Source: Tardiphaga sp. vice304
Lineage (GTDB): Bacteria > Pseudomonadota > Alphaproteobacteria > Rhizobiales > Xanthobacteraceae
Reading direction: 5' to 3'
DNA: 64,000 nucleotides
NCBI RefSeq assembly: GCF_007018905.1
Contig: NZ_CP041402.1
Coordinates: 4,018,001 to 4,082,000, forward strand
This document shows, in pieces, positions 52,844 through 62,900 of the stretch. The stretch's first letter is position 1. The number at the start of each line of letters is the position of its first letter. The notes under the pieces are model-generated. The model saw only the letters and a list, made by a program, of their open reading frames with translations. It ran no database searches and was not told where the DNA came from. The position numbers and the translations under genes were made by a program.

Positions 52844-53419
52844 TCACGGCAGCAGATCAACAGGCACATCTGCAAACGTGTAGTCCCGCGGCCGGTTGCG
52901 GCGGAGCACGCCGCGGAGCTGCCAACCCGCATATATACAGAAGCCGATGAGGAACGCCGCGCCCGCGAATTCGCCGGTCACGAGCGCGCGCACCAGCAAC
53001 GCCGCCATGGCCAAAGCGACCAGCACCAACGCAGCCACGATCGCCCGGTACAGAACCGGCCGCAGTCCGGCGCGCAGCGACGCCGTGCTTGCTGCCGCCG
53101 CCATTTGCCGGTGCAATTCAAAGATGAAATCGCGGTATTCGGCCTGCGGTTGCATCAGGGCCACCGTCTGCTTCGAGGTCGACATGATCACGATCCGGCT
53201 GCCATCGTCGTGGCGCAGGTCTGCGCGGAACCGCTTCACCTGCATCCCCATCGGCCGGTACGACAGCCGCACCTCCGCGATGTCGCCATAGCGCCACAGC
53301 CCGGTCCGGCGGCCGGTGCGCCACGACAGCCCGTCAGCGGTCAGCTCATAGCGATGCGCGGCGCCGATCAGCGACGCCTTGTAGGCATAGGCATGGCCCG
53401 GCTCGGCAGCCTCGGCCAC
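52844..53419 (-). CDS. Hypothetical membrane protein, two C-terminal TM segments
   Basis: A 191-residue protein not matched to a function. Residues 1-100 are a soluble beta-rich region (YELTADGLSWRTGRRTGLWR, then YGDIAEVRLSY and GSRIVIMSTSKQTV), somewhat like a PH-type domain. Two hydrophobic segments follow (AIVALVLVALAMAALLVRAL, about 125-147, and FAGAAFLIGFCIYAGW, about 150-168). It ends with NRPRDYTFADVPVDLLP. The start is a GTG at 53419 with GGAA upstream. It diverges from another small membrane-protein gene at 53570. Confidence 0.7.
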   Translation of the reverse strand: MAEAAEPGHAYAYKASLIGAAHRYELTADGLSWRTGRRTGLWRYGDIAEVRLSYRPMGMQVKRFRADLRHDDGSRIVIMSTSKQTVALMQPQAEYRDFIFELHRQMAAAASTASLRAGLRPVLYRAIVAALVLVALAMAALLVRALVTGEFAGAAFLIGFCIYAGWQLRGVLRRNRPRDYTFADVPVDLLP

Positions 53420-53569
53420 CGGCGCGTTCCTTGCCGTGAAAAGCGTCCTGAACAGAGCCTGTCCTATCGTCGCCGCCGGGGGGCGCTTGCCTGTGCGCCA
53501 CGACGTCCCTTACAAGCCATGGAGAGGGCCGTGCGCGCAAGGCGACGCGCCCCGCAGCAGGGTTCCCCG

Positions 53570-54004
53570 ATGGCCGAGACCAGCCCCTTTCCGCGCCACC
53601 TGATCCTCGCCGGCGCAATGATGTCAGGACTGCTGCTGGCGCTGGCCGTGCACATGCTGGGTCAGCGGTTCGGGCTCGACCTCGGCGGGTTGTGGCGCAG
53701 CGATGCCCGCGACTTCATGCCGGCCGGCGCCGCGGTCGCCTGGTGGCTGATCGCCGCGATGGGCTTTGTCGGTGGCTACGTGACCGCCACGCTGCTGCAC
53801 AGCGCCGCGGGCGGCGCGATCCCGCCGCGGATGCGCCAGTTTCTGATTACGGTCGGTGTCCTGGTCCTTGCCGGTGCCGGACAGGCAGCCTCGGCGCCGA
53901 GCCCGGTGCCGACCGTTGCGGGCGTGGTGGCCGGTCTCGCTGCTCTGCTACTCGGCGGCCTGATGGCGTTTTGCGGCGCACACTTCGCCTTGCGCAAGGC
54001 GTAA
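53570..54004 (+). CDS. Hypothetical membrane protein
   Basis: A 144-residue protein with about four hydrophobic segments: LILAGAMMSGLLLALAVHML, AVAWWLIAAMGFVGGYV, FLITVGVLVLAGAGQAAS and VVAGLAALLLGGLMAFCGA. The hydrophilic stretch GLWRSDARDFMPAG lies between the first two. The ATG at 53570 has AGGG seven bases upstream; an in-frame ATG at about 53519 is weaker. I do not recognise the family. It is divergent from the 52844-53419 gene. Confidence 0.68.
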   Translation: MAETSPFPRHLILAGAMMSGLLLALAVHMLGQRFGLDLGGLWRSDARDFMPAGAAVAWWLIAAMGFVGGYVTATLLHSAAGGAIPPRMRQFLITVGVLVLAGAGQAASAPSPVPTVAGVVAGLAALLLGGLMAFCGAHFALRKA

Positions 54005-54300
54005 CAAAAGATCGCGGCCGTTCGTCCGTGCGATCGGAACCGATCGATGTTCCTGGCGGGCTTTGATTTGCGGCAGGGAATAGCGCTTTTCGGGCCTATA
54101 TGACGAACCGGATCGCCGGCAGCGGCAAGATGGCGCGGCAGCGGACACCAACCCGGCTTGTCAAGGACTGCACAACGCGCCGTTTTTGCCGTAAGGGTTT
54201 CCGGACATGAATGAACGTCGCGTATGAGTGAACTGGTCGCCCATTGCCATCTTCTGACCCGATCAGCTTTCCACCTGTTCGCGCTCCGCCGGGAGGACGA
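54005..54300. other. Gene-free stretch upstream of the YbhN-like gene
   Basis: 296 bp without a supportable gene. A small dyad, GGAAC-N8-GTTCC (around 54036-54053), is the only clear symmetry. A strong ribosome site, GGGAGGACGA, ends the stretch before ATG 54301. Confidence 0.4.
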
Positions 54301-55374
54301 ATGCAACGTATGCTGACCGCGTTCGGGCGCGGCTTCAGGCAGCACATCGGCTGGAAACGGCTCGGTGTGGTGGCGAGCGTCATCATTATCGGCCTGGCGA
54401 TTACGCATCTGGTACGCACGCTGAAGGGCGTGGACTTGGCGGTGATCCTGGCGGCGATGGCTGAAAAGCCGCCGCTCCAGATCGCGCTCGCCGCCTTGTG
54501 CGTGCTTGGCGCCTTCGGCACCCTGACGTTCTACGACTTCTTCGCCTTGCGGACGCTCGGCAAGAATCACGTCCCCTACCGGATCGCGGCGCTGTCCTCC
54601 TTCACCAGTTACACGATCGGCCACAACCTCGGCGCCACCGTCTTTACCGGCGGCGCAATCCGGTTCCGGATCTATTCGGATTACGGGCTCAGCGCCATCG
54701 ACGTCGCCAAGATCTGCTTCATCTCCGGCCTGACGTTCTGGCTCGGCAATACATTCGTGCTGGGCATCGGCATGATCTGGCATCCGGCGGCGGCGTCGGC
54801 GATGAACATGCTGCCGGATGCCGTGAACCGGCTGATCGGCGCCGCCGGCCTCGCCGGCATCGCCGCCTACATGGTCTGGCTGTCGGTCGGCAAGCAGCGC
54901 CGCGAACTCGGCCAGAACGGCTGGAAGGTCGTGCTGCCCTCGGCGCGGGTCACGCTGCTGCAGATCCTGATCGGCGTCGTCGATCTCGGATTTTGTGCGC
55001 TGGCGATGTACCTGCTGATGCCGAACGAGCCCGGCATCGATTTCGTCTCGCTGGCGGTGGTGTTCATCCTGGCCACCCTGCTCGGCTTTGCCAGCCATGC
55101 GCCGGGAAGCCTTGGCGTGTTCGACGCCGCGATGCTGGTGGCGCTGCCGCAGTTCGGCAGGGAACAACTGGTGGCGACCCTGGTGATGTTCCGGATCCTG
55201 TATTTCATGATTCCGTTCGCCGTTGCGATCGCCATCATGGGAACCCGCGAGCTCTGGCTGAACGTCGTGCTCCCATGGCAACGGGGCCGCGCCGTCGCAC
55301 AGGCCGAAGCGCTCGCCACCACGGCAGCGGCCACGGTTCCGACCCGGCCGACGAAACGCCAGGCTCAGCTCTGA
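54301..55374 (+). CDS. YbhN/UPF0104-like (lysylphosphatidylglycerol synthase TM-type) membrane protein
   Basis: A 357-residue inner-membrane protein with about eight hydrophobic segments. The family features SFTSYTIGHNLGATVFTGGAIRFRIY and LLGFASHAPGSLGVFDAAML are split at their hallmarks (IGHN, GGAIRFRIY, APGSLGVFD). These match the UPF0104/YbhN family, related to the flippase domain of MprF. Family members are thought to move or modify lipids. The start ATG has the near-perfect ribosome site GGGAGG. It is followed after 70 nt by a secreted SGNH hydrolase gene, which may form one transcript. Confidence 0.84.
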   Translation: MQRMLTAFGRGFRQHIGWKRLGVVASVIIIGLAITHLVRTLKGVDLAVILAAMAEKPPLQIALAALCVLGAFGTLTFYDFFALRTLGKNHVPYRIAALSSFTSYTIGHNLGATVFTGGAIRFRIYSDYGLSAIDVAKICFISGLTFWLGNTFVLGIGMIWHPAAASAMNMLPDAVNRLIGAAGLAGIAAYMVWLSVGKQRRELGQNGWKVVLPSARVTLLQILIGVVDLGFCALAMYLLMPNEPGIDFVSLAVVFILATLLGFASHAPGSLGVFDAAMLVALPQFGREQLVATLVMFRILYFMIPFAVAIAIMGTRELWLNVVLPWQRGRAVAQAEALATTAAATVPTRPTKRQAQL

Positions 55375-55444
55375 AACCCGGCTCGATATCACTCACTGGT
55401 CAGCGCCTCTTACTTCCGCCCCATATGTGACGTTGAAACGCGTT

Positions 55445-57391
55445 ATGACCTTTGTTCGCATCCGACGTCTCGTGCTCCACTCCCTTCTGTTGCTAGCCGC
55501 CTGCGCAGCCCTGCCGGTCGAATGGGCCGCCGCACAGGGGACCACGGGCTCGATGCAGATCAGTTGGGAAGTCCGCAATCGTTTTCGGCTGTTCCGCGAG
55601 GAGCGCGATTTCCAGCTCCACGCCGACACGCTGCGCAACCAGACCATCCTGGCGTCCGAACAGACGCTGGGCGTCCAGAGCGACGGCCGCGGCTGGGCGC
55701 GCAATACGGTGGGTCGGCTGTGTGTCGACATGGCCGGCAAGTTCAGCGAGCCCTGCACCCGCGACAGCGTCAAGGAAAGCTACCTGACGCCGACCGAGCA
55801 TCCGGTCACGGTGCGGCTCACCGGCGAAGTGCCGGTCGGCGCGGTGTGCGCTTGGACGTTCGATGATGGCGACGGCCCCCGGCAATCCAATTTCGACTGC
55901 GCCGAGCCGGTGAACTTCCGCGCTGTCTACGGCAAGCGCACGGTGGCGATCGTCGATGTCACCTCCGGCGCCGAGGCGCCGCAGCGCGTCACCACCGACA
56001 TCACGGTGCGCGACGTATTGATCGCCGGCCTTGGCGATTCCATCGCCTCCGGCGAAGGCAATCCGGACCGCCCGGTGGCGCTGTCGGACGAAGGCTTCTG
56101 CTACCGTTCCTATATCGGTTCCGACACGGGACAATATTATCGGCCGAGCCGCGCCGGATTCAAGGGCGGACGCGCCTGTGAAAGCTATGAATCGCTACAG
56201 GCCTGGCAGGCCCAGGGCGCGCAGTGGCTGAGCGCGCCGTGCCATCGCTCGCTATACAGCTACCAGACCCGCACCGCGATCGCGATGGCGGTGCAATACC
56301 CGCACATCGCCGTGACCTATCTGCCGCTCGCCTGCTCCGGTGCAACGATTGCCGAAGGGCTGCTCGGCAAGCAGCAGGCCAAGGAATGCCTGACCACCAA
56401 GACATCGACCAATTGCCAGGGCAGTGTCGCCGCGCAGATGACGGAATTGCGCGAGGCGATGGCGGCCGTTAAGAAACGCCAGCCCGGCCGCAAGCTCGAT
56501 CTCGTACTGCTGTCGATCGGCGCCAATGACATTGGCTTCTCCAATCTCGTCGCTGACGTCATCGTCGAAAACGATACCGAGCGCGCACTGTTCAAGCGCG
56601 GCGGCATCCTTGGATCGGTCGACGATTCCCGCAGCGCGCTGGTGCGCGAACTGCCGGCCGGATTCGGCAAGCTGCGCGAGGCGCTGAAGCCGCTGTTGTC
56701 CGGCGACCTGTCGCGCGTGATCTTCACGGCCTATGCCAACCCGACGTTCTCGAATGGGGCGCCCTGCCCCGGCGGCCCTGCCGGCTTCGACGTGCACCCC
56801 GCGTTCAATGCCAATCCGCGGCGGCTCGCCAACGTCGCCAATTTCGTCGAGAGCGAGTTTCTGCCACAGCTCAAGGCCATTGCGCTGTGCCAGGGCGGCG
56901 TGCTGTGCCGCAACCCGCAAGCCGATCGCATGACCTATGTCGATGCGCACCAGCAAGCCTTTGCGACGCACGGTTTCTGCGCCCGCGCATCGACCGATCC
57001 GGAATTCGACCGCGCCTGTTTCTCTCCGAAGGGCCAGAGCTTCGATCCGGACATCGTGGCCGCATCTTCGCAGCCGATGCTGTGCGGCCTGGGCGCCAGC
57101 CAGTTCCGCGCCTATCTGCCGCGCGCCCGCTGGATCCGCGACGCCAATGACAGCTACTTCGCGGCGATGACATATCCGCAGGGCATCTCGGCGACGATCC
57201 AGCCGGCGGATATCCACGACGCCACCTGGGGCATCCTGTCGGCAGTCTATGGCGGCGCGATCCATCCGACCGCCGAAGGCCACGCGGCCATGGCCGACGC
57301 CGCTTTGCCCGCCGCCGCCGCCGTGCTGAGGCTCGGCGCGGAGGCCGAAGTCACCAGCGAGCCGCTCGGCGAGCCGGTGCAGACCCGGTAG
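55445..57391 (+). CDS. Secreted SGNH/GDSL-family hydrolase
   Basis: A 648-residue exported hydrolase. The N-terminus MTFVRIRRLVLHSLLLLAAC followed by AALPVEWAAAQ is a signal peptide. Residues about 30-190 form a beta-rich domain without a clear family, and the SGNH catalytic domain follows. Block I is IAGLGDSIASGEGN (nucleophile Ser), block III is SIGANDIGFSN (Asn), and block V GGAIHPTAEGHAAM lies near the C-terminus with the catalytic His. Pairs of Cys suggest periplasmic disulfides. GTG 55427 is an alternative start six codons earlier. The substrate could be an acylated polysaccharide or a lipid; it is not determined. Confidence 0.84.
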   Translation: MTFVRIRRLVLHSLLLLAACAALPVEWAAAQGTTGSMQISWEVRNRFRLFREERDFQLHADTLRNQTILASEQTLGVQSDGRGWARNTVGRLCVDMAGKFSEPCTRDSVKESYLTPTEHPVTVRLTGEVPVGAVCAWTFDDGDGPRQSNFDCAEPVNFRAVYGKRTVAIVDVTSGAEAPQRVTTDITVRDVLIAGLGDSIASGEGNPDRPVALSDEGFCYRSYIGSDTGQYYRPSRAGFKGGRACESYESLQAWQAQGAQWLSAPCHRSLYSYQTRTAIAMAVQYPHIAVTYLPLACSGATIAEGLLGKQQAKECLTTKTSTNCQGSVAAQMTELREAMAAVKKRQPGRKLDLVLLSIGANDIGFSNLVADVIVENDTERALFKRGGILGSVDDSRSALVRELPAGFGKLREALKPLLSGDLSRVIFTAYANPTFSNGAPCPGGPAGFDVHPAFNANPRRLANVANFVESEFLPQLKAIALCQGGVLCRNPQADRMTYVDAHQQAFATHGFCARASTDPEFDRACFSPKGQSFDPDIVAASSQPMLCGLGASQFRAYLPRARWIRDANDSYFAAMTYPQGISATIQPADIHDATWGILSAVYGGAIHPTAEGHAAMADAALPAAAAVLRLGAEAEVTSEPLGEPVQTR

Positions 57392-57397
57392 TATTAA

Positions 57398-57509
57398 AGG
57401 CCTAGCCCGGATGAAGTAGTCCCGCCGCCCTGCGGCGGGGCGACGTAATCCGGGGCACAGCTTTCATGGTGGATGAGTCGGCCACGGATTGGCATCCGGG
57501 CTACGGCTT
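57398..57509. repeat. Intergenic inverted repeat, TAGCCCGGAT family
   Basis: Left: CTAGCCCGGATGAAG, then the hairpin CCGCCGCCCTGCGGCGGGG and GTAATCCGGGG. Right: ATTGGCATCCGGGCTAC. The arms match 4828-4914. It lies between the SGNH and DUF2147 convergent genes and may act as a terminator for both. Confidence 0.72.
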
Positions 57510-57547
57510 CGGCGCAGGCGCGGGCTAGCACAGCGGGGGCAACGGAC

Positions 57548-58147
57548 TCAGTGCGGGGCAGCGGGCGCCACGTTCTTCTTGACGACAGCCACCGTCGGCT
57601 TGGTCGGAGCGACCGGCTTCATCGCAGCGGCCTGGGCCGGCAGGTATTTTGCAATCACGGCGGGATCGAGCTGCGCGGTCATGGTGTCGGGCAGCCGAAA
57701 CCAGACCTCGTTCTTGCCCAGCAACGAAATACCCCAGAAGCCACGCACGGTCAGCTCCTGGCCATCTTCGCTGACGCTCATCTTGGCCTTGTAGATCTTG
57801 CCATCGCGCGGATCGAGAATGTTGCCGTTCTCGTATTTCAGCCCGTCCTGCTTCATGTCGCGAATGAAGGAGATGCCGAGCACCGGCGCATCCTTGCGGT
57901 CGTCCACGCACTTGACGCAGGTGAGGTTGGCGGGCTCTTCGGGCTTCGGAAACGTCTTGGCAATCGCCCCTTCGAAGACGCCGCCGCGGTCGATCATGAG
58001 AAACCATGCCACCGGCTTGCCTTTTTCGACCTTCTGCCAGAGACCCGCAGCGGTCGGTTCGGCAGCTTTCAACGGGCTGGCGAGGGTGGCCAGAACGGCG
58101 ATACCGGAAGCGACCGTGACGGCCAGCCGGGATTGAACTCGTATCAT
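57548..58147 (-). CDS. Exported DUF2147-domain protein
   Basis: A 199-residue periplasmic protein. The signal peptide is [20 protein letters not shown] then [10 protein letters not shown]. The domain begins [20 protein letters not shown] and includes [25 protein letters not shown] and [17 protein letters not shown], the expected DUF2147 pattern of short beta strands. A Pro/Lys/Val-rich tail follows. The second of two adjacent ATGs (58147) has AAGGGG six bases upstream. A perfect six-base inverted repeat lies 20 nt upstream of the start. The function of the family is unknown. Confidence 0.82.
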   Translation of the reverse strand: MIRVQSRLAVTVASGIAVLATLASPLKAAEPTAAGLWQKVEKGKPVAWFLMIDRGGVFEGAIAKTFPKPEEPANLTCVKCVDDRKDAPVLGISFIRDMKQDGLKYENGNILDPRDGKIYKAKMSVSEDGQELTVRGFWGISLLGKNEVWFRLPDTMTAQLDPAVIAKYLPAQAAAMKPVAPTKPTVAVVKKNVAPAAPH

Positions 58148-58166
58148 AATCATCCCCTTGGAAAGC

Positions 58167-58188
58167 GTAACCACGTCCAAGCGGTTAC
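58167..58188. promoter_or_regulatory. Inverted repeat GTAACC-N10-GGTTAC upstream of the DUF2147 gene
   Basis: A perfect dyad with six-base arms and a 10-base spacer lies 20 nt before the start codon at 58147. It may be an operator or a leader hairpin. Confidence 0.4.
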
Positions 58189-58353
58189 ATCCACTATCAA
58201 TGCTGGTAGCAGGGTGGAGGGATTTAATGGCTTTTACAAGATTACCGCATATTTCCAATTGTGACATGCCACGGCTTCGCCACATCATGCGGCGGATCCG
58301 GTCTCATCCCCGCTCGAACGGGATCTGAAGAACTATAGACTGGAGACGTTTTC

Positions 58354-58806
58354 GTGAATGCACCTGCCCGCGCGCCGCAACCTCTGCTCGAGGACTTTCC
58401 TTACCGCCTCAGCGACAATGTGCGCTTCGCCGATCTCGATCCCAACCAGCACGTCAACAACGCGGTCTATGCCAGCTACTTCGAGACCAGCCGGGTGATG
58501 CTGGTAAAGGATCCGCGCCACGGGCTGATGCCGTCGGGGTTGAGCTGGGTACTGGTCCGGCTGGACATCCACTATCGTGCGGAACTGCACTGGCCGGGCA
58601 CGATCGAACTCGGCCTCGGCGTCAGCAAGCTCGGCCGGACCTCGGCGACGTTTTCGCAAGTGGTGTTCTCGGAAGGCAAATGCGTGGCCTCGGCGACATC
58701 GACCACCGTGATGGTCGGTCTCGAGAGCCGGCAGCCGACGCCGATCCCCGATGCGGTGATCGCGCGTTTCCAACCCTGGATGCTGCATCATTCCACGGCG
58801 ACCTGA
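58354..58806 (+). CDS. Acyl-CoA thioesterase, 4-hydroxybenzoyl-CoA thioesterase (hotdog) family
   Basis: A 150-residue hotdog-fold thioesterase. The catalytic Asp lies in FADLDPNQHVNNAVYASYFE, the classic YbgC/FadM-type motif near residue 27. The central strands LVRLDIHYRAELHWPGTIE and VASATSTTVMVGLE follow. It would hydrolyse acyl-CoA or acyl-ACP in the cytoplasm. The start is a GTG at 58354 with GGAG nine bases upstream. It converges on the ferredoxin gene with a 26-bp gap. The acyl substrate is unknown. Confidence 0.88.
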   Translation: MNAPARAPQPLLEDFPYRLSDNVRFADLDPNQHVNNAVYASYFETSRVMLVKDPRHGLMPSGLSWVLVRLDIHYRAELHWPGTIELGLGVSKLGRTSATFSQVVFSEGKCVASATSTTVMVGLESRQPTPIPDAVIARFQPWMLHHSTAT

Positions 58807-58832
58807 TCGCCGCGGCATTCCGTCAAATGAAA

Positions 58833-59153
58833 CTAGGCCTGACGCTCCGGCGTGATGACGACGAGGCCATCGAGCGCATCGGTGACCTTGATCTGGCACG
58901 ACAGCCGCGAGTTCGGCTTGATGTCGTAGCCGAAGTCCAGCATGTCCTCTTCCATCGGCGTCGGCGCGCCGACCTTCTCGCGCCAGGCTTCATCGACATA
59001 GACGTGACAAGTCGCACAGGCGCAGGCGCCGCCGCATTCGGCTTCGATACCCGGGATCGAATTGCGGATCGCCACCTCCATCACCGTGGAGCCGACTTCG
59101 GCGTCAACGCTGCGGGTTTCGCCGGAATGGTCGATGAAGTTTATCTTGGCCAT
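58833..59153 (-). CDS. [2Fe-2S] ferredoxin, adrenodoxin type
   Basis: A 106-residue electron carrier. The cluster ligands are C40, C46, C49 ([17 protein letters not shown]) and C86 (RLSCQIKV), the adrenodoxin/putidaredoxin spacing C-x5-C-x2-C. Such ferredoxins serve cytochrome P450s, Rieske oxygenases or Fe-S cluster assembly. No P450 or reductase gene lies nearby. The Hpt gene lies 92 nt upstream on the same strand. Confidence 0.92.
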   Translation of the reverse strand: MAKINFIDHSGETRSVDAEVGSTVMEVAIRNSIPGIEAECGGACACATCHVYVDEAWREKVGAPTPMEEDMLDFGYDIKPNSRLSCQIKVTDALDGLVVITPERQA

Positions 59154-59245
59154 GATGCTCGCGCTGCCGGAAGGAAGATACGATTGTCGTATAACGGCTC
59201 GATCCGGATCGCGCCAGCGGGCCTGCGCGAAAAGCTGCTGTGCGT

Positions 59246-59614
59246 TCAGGAGCGCTTGAGAATACCGTCGATCGCCGCCCGCGCCTCGTAAACCGCCTCG
59301 TCCAGCGCCCGCAGCGCCTGCGCGGCATCATGGCCGGCGGTTTCCAGCCACTCGGCGGCGTCCGCCACCCGTGACGCGCCAATTGCGCGCGCCGAACCTT
59401 TGAGCTTGTGCGCGAGTTCGCCGACATTGCCGGGCATGCCGGACAATTCCCGCATCAGGCCGACGGACTGCGCGGCGAACAGCGCCAGCACTTCGCGCTC
59501 GAGGCTGGCGTCGCTGAGCGTCATGCGGCGCAGGTGCGCAAGGTCGATCGGACCATCATCGGGGGCGAGCGGCGGCGACGGCATCCATTGGACCTGTTCG
59601 ATGTGCAACGCCAT
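59246..59614 (-). CDS. Hpt (histidine phosphotransfer) domain protein
   Basis: A 122-residue stand-alone phosphorelay protein. The phosphorylated His is H69 in [15 protein letters not shown], and the flanking helices [20 protein letters not shown] and [15 protein letters not shown] fit the four-helix bundle. The ATG at 59614 is used; an open frame to 59704 gives a poorly conserved extension. It is divergent from the giant polar protein gene at 59998. It could relay phosphate to a response regulator, possibly in cell-cycle control, but no kinase or regulator gene is adjacent. Confidence 0.83.
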   Translation of the reverse strand: MALHIEQVQWMPSPPLAPDDGPIDLAHLRRMTLSDASLEREVLALFAAQSVGLMRELSGMPGNVGELAHKLKGSARAIGASRVADAAEWLETAGHDAAQALRALDEAVYEARAAIDGILKRS

Positions 59615-59809
59615 GTTATGCCCCGGATGATCCGCCGCGGCGCACACGCGCTGCGATTTTGGCAGCGAACCACGGAATTGGTTAACGGAACGTTTCACGT
59701 ACATGCCGCAGCTTGGACGCGGTTTTGCCGAAAACTCGCCACGATTGCGCTTGGATCGGCGTTAATCCAGCGGCGGCAATGCGTTACCGGTCTGTCCTGT
59801 TAACGATGA

Positions 59810-59824
59810 TTAAGAATGTCTTAA
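59810..59824. promoter_or_regulatory. Perfect CtrA-type box TTAA-N7-TTAA
   Basis: TTAAGAATGTCTTAA matches the CtrA full-site consensus exactly and is followed by CC, as in strong sites. A third TTAA (59800-59803) precedes it. It lies about 175 bp before the start of the giant coiled-coil gene and about 195 bp before the Hpt gene. The rest of the 383-bp gap (59615-59997) holds no gene that I can see. Confidence 0.6.
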
Positions 59825-59997
59825 CCGAATCCATTTCATTCGCGCGACCAAGCCAATAGGATGTTTGCGGGAATAGCGGACAAGCCGAGCGACCGGCCGT
59901 TCGCGGCAATCTCTCGCGGGGTACATGGGGCAAGTTCCCTTGTGTAGCGAGAATTGCGCGGTGTTCCGGATGCGTAAACAAGGGGCGTGGGACGAAG

Positions 59998-62900
59998 ATG
60001 GCAAACAACACAAAGAAGGCCAAGGATCCGACGGAAGTTGCGCTGTCTGCCATTCAGGAAGCCTTGAACATCAGCGACGCGCCGGTCGATCGCGATGCTC
60101 CGGCGGTTCGCCACGACAGTCCGATTTCCAGTTCCGCCTACGACGAGAGCGCCTTTGAGCCGCGCATCACCGACCGGCCGAGTTTCGACGCGCCCGACGA
60201 GGCGCGGTTTTCGCGCCGCCCGGCCAATGACGATCGCGAGACCATCGGCCAGATCCTGCAGGCGATCCAGAAGGGCCGCCCCGCCCGCAACGTCTACACG
60301 CTGGCGACGTTGTTTGCCGGCGTCTGGGTGGCCGGCGCCGGGTTGCTCACCGTCGCGTTCCTGCCGTCGCTGCAGGCCTTCATCGGCCAGGGTTCCGGCG
60401 GCACGCTGGCGCTGGCCGGCCTTGCCGTCTTGTTCTTCGCGCCGGTCCTGCTGTTCTACTTCCTCGCCAGTCTGGCGTGGCGCGGCCAGGAACTGCGCAT
60501 GATCGCGCAGTCGATGGCGCAGGTCGCAATCCGGTTCTCCGAACCCGAAGGGGCCGCCAGCGATTCGATGGTCACCGTCGGCCAGGCGATCCGCCGCGAA
60601 GTAGCCGCCATGGGCGACGGCGTCGAACGCGCGATCGCGCGCGCCGGCGAACTCGAAGCGCTTGTCACCAACGAAGTCTCCGCGCTGGAACGCGCTTACT
60701 CCGACAATGAAGTCCGCATCCGCGCGCTGCTGCAGGACATCGCGCATCAACGCGACAACCTGGTCGGCCAGGCCGAGCAGGTGCGCTCGGCGATTTCCGG
60801 CGTGCAGATCGATCTGCGCCACGACATCGCGCTGATCTCGGACGCCATCGCCTCGCGCGTCGATGAGGTCGCCAAGTCGATCACCGGCGCGCTGGAAGAG
60901 CGCGGCACCCACATCACCCAGGCGCTGAGCCACGCCGGCGACAACATGATCCTGGCGCTCGGCGAGCGCGGCGGCGACCTCCTCGACCGGCTCGAGGAAG
61001 CCAGCGCGGAAACCACGCGCGCCGTGCTCGATGCCAGCGAACGCCTGACCTCCAGCCTCAACTTCAAGACCGGCCACGTCCACGACGAATTCGTCGACCT
61101 TGCCGATCGCGTCCACGACATGCTGAACGAGCGCCTGGACCGCATCACCAGCGATTTCGAGGCACGCTCCACCGGCATCGTCGATCGCGTCTCCGACCGC
61201 ACCGAACTCATGCACGATTCGCTGCGTAATTCGAGCGACTCGCTGCTACTGGAACTGGAGCTGCGCAGCGGCGATCTGGTCAGCAAGATCGACGAGGCCG
61301 GCAACCGGCTGGCGACCCAGGTCCTCAACAGCGGCGACAAGGCTTCCGAAGCGCTCGACGTCACCGTCAACGCGCTGGTCGCCAAGGTCGTCAGCCAGAC
61401 CGAAACCGCGCACGACTCGCTGGCTTTGCAGATGAGCGCGTTCGACGGACTGGTGCGCGACCAGGGCTCCGAACTCGCCGAGAAGTTCTCGCGCGACTCG
61501 GGCACGCTGGGTGCGTTGATCACCCGCCACATCTCCGAATTCGACCGCACCGTCAAAACCTTCGGCGGCGAAGTCGTCGATCGCCTGGGCCAGCGCACCC
61601 AGGACATCAACGAAACGCTGAAGACCTATGTCGACACCTTCGACACCCGCGTCACCTCGAACAGCGGCGCGCTCTCCGCGACGCTCGATGCCCGCCTCGT
61701 GGAGTTCGAGACCGTGTTCGGTTCGCGCGTCACCACGCTCGACGCCTCGCTCGACGACAAGATCCGGACCTTCGACGAGACCGTCGATGGCCGCCTCAAG
61801 AACCTCGAACAGGCCTTCGATGCCCGCGCGCAGTCGGTGACCGAGACCATCGACAACCGCCTTGAGAATCTCTCGGTGTCGCTGTCGGATGGCGCGGTCC
61901 AGGCCGTCAATTCGATCGATGCCCGCCTGACCCACCTCACTTCGACGCTGACCGAAGGCACCAACCACGCCGTCAGCACCGTCGATGCCCGCCTCACCCA
62001 TCTGACGTCGTCGCTGACCGAAGGCGCCGTGCATGCGATCCATGCGATCGACGATCGTCTCAGCTACTTCACCACGACCCTGACCGAAGGCACCACGCAG
62101 GCGATCGAAGCCATCGACCGACGCATCGCCAGCGTCAGCGAGACGATCGACGATCGCAGCAATCACCTGACCGACAGCGTCACGGCGCGCTTCCAGGCGA
62201 TCCACCACGGCTTCGAGGGCCGGATCGGCGTCGTCGCCACCGAGATCGATACCCGCGTCGGCCAGTTCGAGGAGCTGCTCGGCTCGCGCATCGAGGCGGT
62301 CGCCGGACGCATCGAAACCTCCGGCCGCACCGCGAGCGACCAGCTCATGGCCCGCGCCGAAGAACTCTCGACGGGGATCAAGAGCCATGTCGAGAGCGCC
62401 GAACGCTCGCTCACGCAGCTCGTGGTATCGACCAGCGAAACCATCCAGGCCGGTACCCGCGCCGCGCAGGATTCGCTGCTGTCGGTGGCCGGCGATGTAG
62501 GCTCCCAGCTCCGCCTGACGGCGACCGATGTCGAGACCACGCTATCGACCGTCAGCGCCAATGCTGCGAGCTCGATCCTGTCCAGCGCCCGCGAAGCGCA
62601 GGCCACGCTGATCGACTCCTCGTCCGAGGCGTCGGCGCAGATCAAGTCGCTGTCGGCCGATGTCGAGCGCACCCTGACCGCGGCCGGCGCCGCCACCGCG
62701 ATGTCCGTCACCAGCGGCGCCCGCGACGCGCAGTCTACCCTGCTGGCCACCACCACCGAGGTCGCCCAGCAGATCCAGTCGCTGTCGGCCGACGTCGAGC
62801 GCACCCTGACCGCCGCCGGCTCCGCGACCGCCGACTCCATCCTCGCCGGCGCCCGCGCCGCGCAGAGCACCCTGGTCACCGCCTCGACCGACACCTCGCA

